NCBI GenBank assembly: GCA_963932465.1 | Contig: OZ010796.1 | Coordinates: forward strand, 74,589,974 to 74,653,973 | DNA from: Maratus speciosus | Lineage: Eukaryota; Arthropoda; Arachnida; Araneae; Salticidae | Length of the DNA: 64,000 nt | Direction of reading: 5' to 3' | In this document: piece by piece, positions 57,848 through 64,000 of the stretch | Layout: each line of letters opens with the position of its first letter | Numbering within the stretch: the first letter of the stretch is position 1 | Notes under the pieces: model-generated | What the model saw: only the letters and a program-made list of their open reading frames with translations | What the model was told of the DNA's origin: nothing | Databases searched by the model: none | Program-made: the position numbers and the translations under genes

Positions 57848-58508
57848 TCTCTTGAAGGGTGGTGGGATATATCATATCCCAGGTGGTGGATTAAGGGGCC
57901 GCTGCACTGAAACTCCCAGAACTCGAAATCCCATATTAACCTATGGGAAAACTTTCAAGCGCGATGACTCATTACCTAATATAATTATTAAAATACCGTT
58001 TACACCATCAGAAAGTAGACGTCAGATGCCGATGATATGCGTTTTTAAAAATTGTCTACGTAAATTTTAAGTATGTTTAAGAAAATGATAAGATTTAATC
58101 AAATGGAAATTTCAAAGTCTATAGGGATTTTATATTTACTTAAAATTTACGGATATAATTTTTAAAAACGCATATCATCGGCACCTGACGTCTACTTTCT
58201 GGATGTGAAAACGGTATTTTAATAATTATATTAGGTAATGAGTCATCGAGCTTGGAAGTTTTCCCATAGGCTAACATGGGATTTCGCGATCGGGGAGTTT
58301 CAGTGCAGCGGAGCCTTAAGCGGGATGTATCCTATCCCACCTAATTTTAATCAAGTTTTGCACCAAAAATTTTTAATTAAATTTTACTTTTATAACTTTG
58401 GTGGGTAAAAGTTGTAAAATTACTTTTCGTTATTTTGAATTAAAGTTTTTCGAAAATTCTGGTGTGAATTCAACATTACCGAAACATAATCACTTGCCCC
58501 TGAAAGGG
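57848..58508. mobile_element. TTAA MITE, CCCCTTGARG family, copy 2, split by a foldback
   Basis: TTAA 57844-57847 and 58509-58512. 57848-57890 and 58320-58508 together match 5075-5276 (GTGGGATATA, AAAGTTGTAAAATT). Confidence 0.8.
57895..58315. mobile_element. Foldback TTAA element with arms of about 185 bp
   Basis: TTAA 57891-57894 and 58316-58319. GGGGCCGCTGCACTGAAACT pairs with AGTTTCAGTGCAGCGGAGCC, and complementarity continues for about 185 bp per arm around a short loop (about 58080-58130). A transcript would form a long duplex. Confidence 0.92.
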
Positions 58509-58512
58509 TTAA

Positions 58513-59112
58513 GAGGCTACTTTAGTCAGGTGAAAACACCGCTTGCTAATGCTAATTCTATGGAAATTTTTTTTAAAGCTATCTCGTTTGAATTTCAACA
58601 TTTTTAAATGATTTTTTCTTTTTTGAATTGGATAGCTGAGATCGATCTGTACTAACGTCGTTTTTCACTTTTTCGATTTTGTTTACAGGTATTTTTAATG
58701 AGGACACTTTCATTTTCACACCGCTTGCTAATGCTAATCCTATGGAAATTTTTTTTAAAGCTATCTCATTTGAATTTCAACATTTTTAAATGATTTTTTT
58801 CTTTTTTGAATTGGATAGCTGAGATCGATCTGTACAAACGTCGTTTTTCACTTTTTCGATTTTGTTTACAGGTATTTTTAATGAGGACACTTTCATTTTC
58901 GGAACCGATTTTGAAAATAAAACAATTATCATAAAAAAAAACTGCAAACAAAATCGATAAAGTAAAAAACGGCGTTTATACAGATCGATCTCAGCTATCC
59001 AATGTAAAAAAATTATTTACAAATATTGAAATGAAAACGAGATACCTTTAAAAATACCTTCCTTAGGATTAGCATTAGTGAGCGGGTCTTTTTGCCTGAC
59101 TGAAGTAGTCCC
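58513..59112. mobile_element. Foldback TTAA element with duplicated left arm
   Basis: TTAA 58509-58512 and 59113-59116. Ends GAGGCTACTTTAGTCAGG and CCTGACTGAAGTAGTCCC. Left-arm units at 58536 and 58718 are a 182-bp tandem duplication; 58915-59112 is the inverted arm. Confidence 0.9.
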
Positions 59113-59116
59113 TTAA

Positions 59117-59527
59117 GGCTATTCTGAACTACTCTGTTGCACAAACGCAAAACGTTTTGACACATTTACAAAATCATTTTTAACGGAAATATGTAAAATT
59201 AGAAGGCCTGACTATGGAAGCGATTTGGAATCGAACTGTGTTTTCCACTTTTTGATCCATAAATTACCTATTGAGTTATAAGAGATTTTGATCACGTGAC
59301 AAGGACATTTTTCGCCCTCTTTTGAGTGGTTATTCTACTTTCGGTTCAAAACGCCCGCTTTGATACTATTTTCTGAAAGATCTATTGTGTTTACAAAAAA
59401 AAAAAACGGAAAAACATTTCGATTACATAGTTTCAGAACAACAACACCTGCTAATTTCATGCATTTCCGAACAAAAAGAAATTAAAACTTATGTCAGAAA
59501 GTTGCCCTTTTGGATTTGAGAACAGCT
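59117..59527. mobile_element. TTAA-flanked MITE, copy 3 of the 11172-11610 family
   Basis: TTAA 59113-59116 and 59528-59531; ends GGCTATTCTGAACT and ATTTGAGAACAGCT. Inverted relative to copy 1. Confidence 0.82.
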
Positions 59528-59531
59528 TTAA

Positions 59532-59877
59532 GTCAAATTTTGAAGAAACCTCGTTCTTGTATTGCAGTAGGTGAACACGAGACTTCAATGAATGAGAAAA
59601 TATTAATTCCTACCCTAAGTGTTGGAGTAGGATAAAAATACTTTGGTTGATGTAGGGTGAAATTCAGATGAAATGTTCATTTGGAAATTACCTTCGATAA
59701 TGAGAGGAAATCGGAAAGTGGTCAGGAAGTTGCTGAAAATAACAGAGAAATAGGTTACCAGATTTCTGGGAACTAAAAACGGGACGCGATGGGAAAATGC
59801 TGCCCCCCTCTCTTCTCACAGATGCAAAATACAGAATCTCTTTCTTGCTCCATCTTTGACGATCGCGAAATACCACG
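59532..59877. other. Sequence of unknown nature
   Basis: Slightly less AT-rich. A 62-codon minus-strand frame has no domain. Confidence 0.35.
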
Positions 59878-59881
59878 TTAA

Positions 59882-60398
59882 CCCTTTATGTACTGAATTA
59901 TAAATTCATGAAAATTGTATCTTCTAAAGCATTTTTCGTGAGTTGTTTAAACTACGTTAGAAGATTTACAGAATCATTTAATAAACTCTAGAAGGATTTT
60001 AGAAGGATTCATTCAATTTGAATTTATAGGGATTTTGTGCACTATTTATAACCCTAGTCAAATCTTTTATTTTAAATATTTTTCTTAGTGTTTTGTAGAA
60101 TTAGGAAATGTACAAATAAAATGTTCTTGCAATAGAAATATAAAAATATTTCCTAATTGAAAATCCCCTCCCCTCCGCCGTTTGGCGTTGGGGGAACGCC
60201 AAGAAAAGAGGCGAAGGCAAAAGATATCATCCTTTTAAAAATATTTTTGTTTTGTGTCACCCATAATGCTTTTGGAACAAGATAAAGTAATGTATCTATA
60301 ACTCATTCTAAAGTGCATTACAACTAATCGATGTATTAAATGAATTTTATAACAAGCTATTTTAATGGTACTTATAAGTACCGCCAGTAGATAAAGGG
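59882..60398. mobile_element. TTAA-type MITE, CCCTTTATSTACTG family
   Basis: TTAA (59878-59881) then CCCTTTATGTACTG; CAGTAGATAAAGGG then TTAG (60399-60402). It encloses a perfect 8-bp-stem hairpin TTGGCGTT-GGGGG-AACGCCAA at about 60181-60201. Confidence 0.75.
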
Positions 60399-60639
60399 TT
60401 AGCTTACGGGGAAATTGAATTAGGCGATGGCTCGTTACATAAAGTATTTTTCGCAATAGGGTTTTCACGATCAGAAATTCGGTCAAGTTCGAGGCCGACG
60501 TAGTGAGTTTTAAAAAAATTGTTTTCTTAACTTGTACGTACTCTGAGGGCGAATTATGAAAATATTGCTGAAGTAAAAATTTCAAAATTTCTTGCGTTTT
60601 AAAAAATACTTAAAATGTAAAGAAAAAAAAAAGCTAGTC

Positions 60640-61480
60640 GGATGTGCCAATCCGAAAGCTTTCTCCTATCTCACACATGCTAATACTTCAAAAGTCGCTA
60701 TCACAGTGTCAAAAATAAGTGGCAATCTCTACCATCATGAAGATTCTAAAGATATGAAATTCCGTGCATTAACTCTTGAGATTTGACTATCGCTAAAATT
60801 GTGTAAATCCTTCAAAACCCAGCGTAGCAGCACCACCTGTTGGGTGATTTACACTTAAACCTAATCAGCAACAACTTATGTCAACATCTAACAGAATCTG
60901 AACTTTGATGAAAATTCGTGCACTAGTTTTTGAGCTAGAGCCATTGCGGAAATCGTGAAAAATGCAGCATAGTAGCGCCACCTTTTGGGCGATTTGCACC
61001 AAAACATAATATCAGCATCAATATTTATCAAGGTATACCTGAATCTGAAGTTTGATGAAAATTCGTACATTAGTTCTTGAGATAGAGCTATTGCAGAGAT
61101 AATGAAAAATGCAGCGTAGCAGTGCCACATATTGTGCGATTTACACCAAAACGTAATCAGCACCAATTCATATCAAGGACTAACTGAATCTAAAGTTTAA
61201 TGAAAATCCGTGCATTAGTTCTTGAGATAGAGCTTTCGTGGAAATCGTGAAAAATACAGCTTAGCAGAGCCAGATGTTGGGCGATTTGCACCAAAAACTA
61301 ATCAGCAGCAATTTATATCAGGAACTAATCAGCACCAATTTATATCAGGAACTAACTGGATATAACTTTTTATTAACTTTCGTGCATTAGTTCTTGAGAT
61401 AGAGCGTCCACAAAATTTGTGTCACATACAGACAGGCAGAGTCACAGAGTCATAGACAGACATTTTGTACAGTTTTTTCT
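60640..61480. repeat. Tandem array, 145-bp unit (array 2), ending in a CAGA-rich tail
   Basis: Same unit as 42527-43345. Core positions 60830, 60975, 61122 and 61267, spaced 145-147. The last unit runs into ACATACAGACAGGCAGAGTC, like the tail of the 12117-14651 element. Confidence 0.88.
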
Positions 61481-62949
61481 CATGCAGATGTATGCTAGAG
61501 AAATAATGTCTAAAATTCTTTGGCAGGAAATTTACTGTAGAATTTAAATCAGCATTTAAATATCAATTTTAAGCACCGTGGCTTTATTGGTAGTCTCACC
61601 GTCCCCAAGGTTTATTCCTGCACTTTTCGAGGTAAATTAAAAAATATATATATATTTAATCCAATGTTAACAATTGTTTCTAAAAATCAATGAACACTGT
61701 GGCTATCACTTAGTCTTAACATGATTTTCCTAAAAATAGGTGGTAATTTTCCTTACCGTTCCATCCTTACCGTCCCTGTTTTTACGATTTCGTCCCTTTT
61801 TTCCAATACCATCCCCCTTTTTTACCTTACCGTCCCTTCTATAACACCCCTTTAAGACAATATTATACAAAAATTCTGTATTGAAAGTACTACATTGTTA
61901 TTATTTCTTATTTGAATGTCCTGCGGCACTATGGAAATTCATTATAAGTAAAAATTTAGAAGAAAATAAAAAGTTATACTTTAAAATGGTAAGGAAAATT
62001 AAACTCGCAAGTTTAACTTAAACCTCAGTTAAATAAAAAAAATTTCGCCGCTGACCATTTTTTCTTTATTTTGAATCATTAAGGCATTCGTCTATCAGAT
62101 TAAAATGTTATTTTAGCAAGTTTAATTTTGTCAGATTTTTTTTCCCAAAAGTCAAAAGATTGTGAGAATGCCCCATATATATTGTTAATGTATTTATGCT
62201 GTTACATTTGTCATATCCTTAAATTTAAAATTTTTGCTGTTGAATGGCTTCCTGTTAGCTTAAGTATGTTACTTGTGTTTAGAAATTAAATATGGAAAAA
62301 AAAAAAAAAAAAAAAAAAAAAGGAAAAAATGAAGAGAAGTTAATGGCTGTAAATGTAATGCTGCTACGGGCGACTATTTTTGAAAAAATAAATTTTGTAG
62401 TAAATTCTCTTGCACATGTTGTCAAAATACATGTGAAATATTTTTATTTGAGAAAGTGGTGCGAGATGAATTAAAAAATAGTCACCAATACCTAATCACA
62501 AGCCTTGTAAATGTATTGTACCGTGTGCTGTGTCACTGTGTGTGTGTTTGTTGATGCTGGACATTTGTAGTGTTCACTGGCGGTTGTGTCCTTCTATATA
62601 GAAGTGTGCAGGAATCTATTTAACAGCAAAAATTATAAATTTAACGGCATAACAAATGTTACAGCATATTGTAATAAATAAATTGCTTGACATAAATTGT
62701 CAGATATCTCGAAACCGGATGACTTGCGACGGGTAGTTCCTGTGAGTTTTTTACTCCCCACGACGAGATCTTTCAAACGATACCACTCTCGTTAAAATCG
62801 GAACGTAACACTTCTTGCACTTTCTTTGTAAAAGAAAATAAAAGCCGGAGACTTGGCAACTCTATATTTCGTTTGTAATTTAGGATCACCAAGCGAAAAA
62901 ATAATTTAGAAATTTGTAGTGATAGTGGCAGTTATGAACTGATTTTGTT
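61481..62949. other. AT-rich sequence with CCGTCCC motifs and poly-A
   Basis: 61600-61860 has repeated ACCGTCCC/TTACCGTCCC, perhaps element ends. Poly-A at about 62294-62322. No gene supported. Confidence 0.4.
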
Positions 62950-63255
62950 ACAAAGACGGATAAAGTCTCTCGTATATGTTCCGAAGATTCTGATTCTGAC
63001 GATGGAGTAAAAACAACTGAAGCTTCAATAAGTGAAAATACCTCTAATGATTGAAATTGATTCCTGGCGACAATGTTCCGGAAAGTTTTACCTCCGCGGA
63101 AAGACCAGGTATAAGTCCTTTATTATTTGAAAAAAAAAAAAAAAAAAAAGAAAGAAATAATCCCATTGTTTTGGACTTATTGAATCAAATATTGACTGAC
63201 GATTACCACCCTATCATACAATCAGCTTTTAGGTATTTTCTGGATTATTTCTAGA
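62950..63255 (+). pseudogene. Possible N-terminal remnant of a piggyBac-type transposase
   Basis: An acidic stretch (about 62978-63047: CSEDSDSDDGVKTTEASISE) is followed after a stop by IPGDNVPESFTSAERPGISP, then a poly-A tract and NNPIVLDLLNQILTDDYHPI. An acidic leader, then a ..FT...PG motif, then NP...LTDD..., follows the order in piggyBac transposases, but the similarity is by eye and low. The catalytic DDD region is absent. If right, it is interrupted by at least one stop and an A-tract. Confidence 0.3.
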
Positions 63256-63777
63256 CTGCATTATCTTTGTTCATTTTGTCCACAAAATGTATAAAATGAC
63301 TGTTGCGCGAGTGGATTAACATGTTTTCTAAAAGTGAGGGAAAATGTTTTGATAGGTGAAATTTTCATCTTCATAATTTGGGATTTAAAAAGTAATAAAA
63401 AAATAAACACTTTTGACCGTTTTCAAATTCTGAAATAAATTCCCATTTTATCAGGCCTGATTAACCTCTGAAGTGAGGAGGCACTATGTCATTTCGAGCA
63501 TTCTTTCATAGACCCTATAAATGTGACGTCACAGGCAACTCAACTCAGCATATCAACTGAAAATGGGTTCCAAACAAACCCATAGAGAAAATGTACTAGA
63601 GATGTACTATACTGTCAAAATTTCTTTCAATATGAAGCCAAATACCGCTCAAAATAAGACAAGCAATGTAGCTGAGTGCTTAATCAGAAAGCTTAAATTA
63701 TTCAGTTTGCATTGCTTTAAACTGAAAAAAAAAGTTCTCATCTTACGGTATGATAGGGGAACCCCAGTTGCCAGTAT

Positions 63778-63912
63778 TATACCGTAAAGTTAGCATTAAT
63801 CAACCAAAATAAGCAGTAGTATACAGTCTTATAAATGAATTAAACCGTATATTAATGCTTAACGGTATACTGCTGCTTAGTTACGGTTTATTTTTGCTAA
63901 TTTTACGGTATA
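63778..63912. repeat. Foldback sequence, TATACCGTAAA arms
   Basis: TATACCGTAAAGTTAGCA pairs with TGCTAATTTTACGGTATA. GTATAC and CCGTATA/AACGGTATA blocks extend the symmetry. Probably a small MITE. Confidence 0.75.
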
Positions 63913-63913
63913 A

Positions 63914-63964
63914 CCACGGCCAAATTCGATCCCTTATAAGGCAGGCGATCGAGTTTGGCCGTGG
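63914..63964. repeat. Hairpin with 18-bp arms
   Basis: CCACGGCCAAATTCGATC pairs with GATCGAGTTTGGCCGTGG (one G-T type mismatch) around a 15-bp loop, immediately next to the foldback at 63778-63912. Confidence 0.85.
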
Positions 63965-64000
63965 TATAACATTAGCAGAAGGAATGCCAGACCGTAAGAA

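Overview
The window looks like intergenic and intronic DNA of a large, AT-rich animal genome crowded with DNA transposons, most likely an arthropod; an arachnid is plausible but not proven. The support is eukaryotic splice sites, a type I membrane-protein exon with N-glycosylation sequons, tRNA-derived SINEs, Helitron remnants, and dozens of hAT-, pogo/Tigger- and TTAA-type (piggyBac-like) non-autonomous elements, often nested. No bacterial, organellar or viral gene organisation is visible. Boundaries were read by eye from terminal inverted repeats (TIRs) and target-site duplications (TSDs). Family names rest on TIR/TSD type, not on database searches.

Host genes are almost absent. The one convincing host exon is 8971-9987 on the minus strand: a signal-peptide core, a Ser/Thr-rich glycosylated ectodomain and a transmembrane helix, with good splice sites at both ends. 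A 24-nt in-phase micro-exon (8084-8107) and a terminal-type exon (1834-1977) on the same strand may belong to the same or a neighbouring gene. A short terminal-type exon at 31300-31368 (minus) is weaker.

Layout: 1-8.5 kb holds a hAT end and repeated Tigger-like MITEs. 10.1-15.2 kb is a hAT element carrying a Helentron-like tandem array of 16 units of about 150 bp. 15.4-23 kb has GC-armed hAT, TTAA MITEs, a 30-bp minisatellite element and a hAT holding tandem tRNA-like units. 23.3-34.6 kb has reciprocal nesting of two element families, a Helitron helicase remnant and a decayed pogo/Tigger transposase. 36.9-43.4 kb has TTAA MITEs, a Helitron end with a tandem array of about 143 bp and a 145-bp array with CTCF-like motifs. 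43.8-48.9 kb is a 5.1-kb hAT full of other insertions. 49.8-55.2 kb is a multi-level nest with subterminal GAGTGA/TCACTC arrays. 55.5-56.0 kb is a composite SINE. 56.7-60.4 kb is a run of TTAA elements, some sharing TTAA junctions. 60.6-61.4 kb is a second 145-bp array. The end of the window holds a possible piggyBac coding remnant and two hairpins.

The elements form an insertion chronology: nesting order, TSDs and paralogous empty sites let many insertions be ordered in time. The most testable regulatory idea is that mobile repeats are spreading CTCF-like sites: a perfect CTCF core match sits in one MITE subfamily, and AGGTGGCGC-type cores recur every 145 bp in two arrays.
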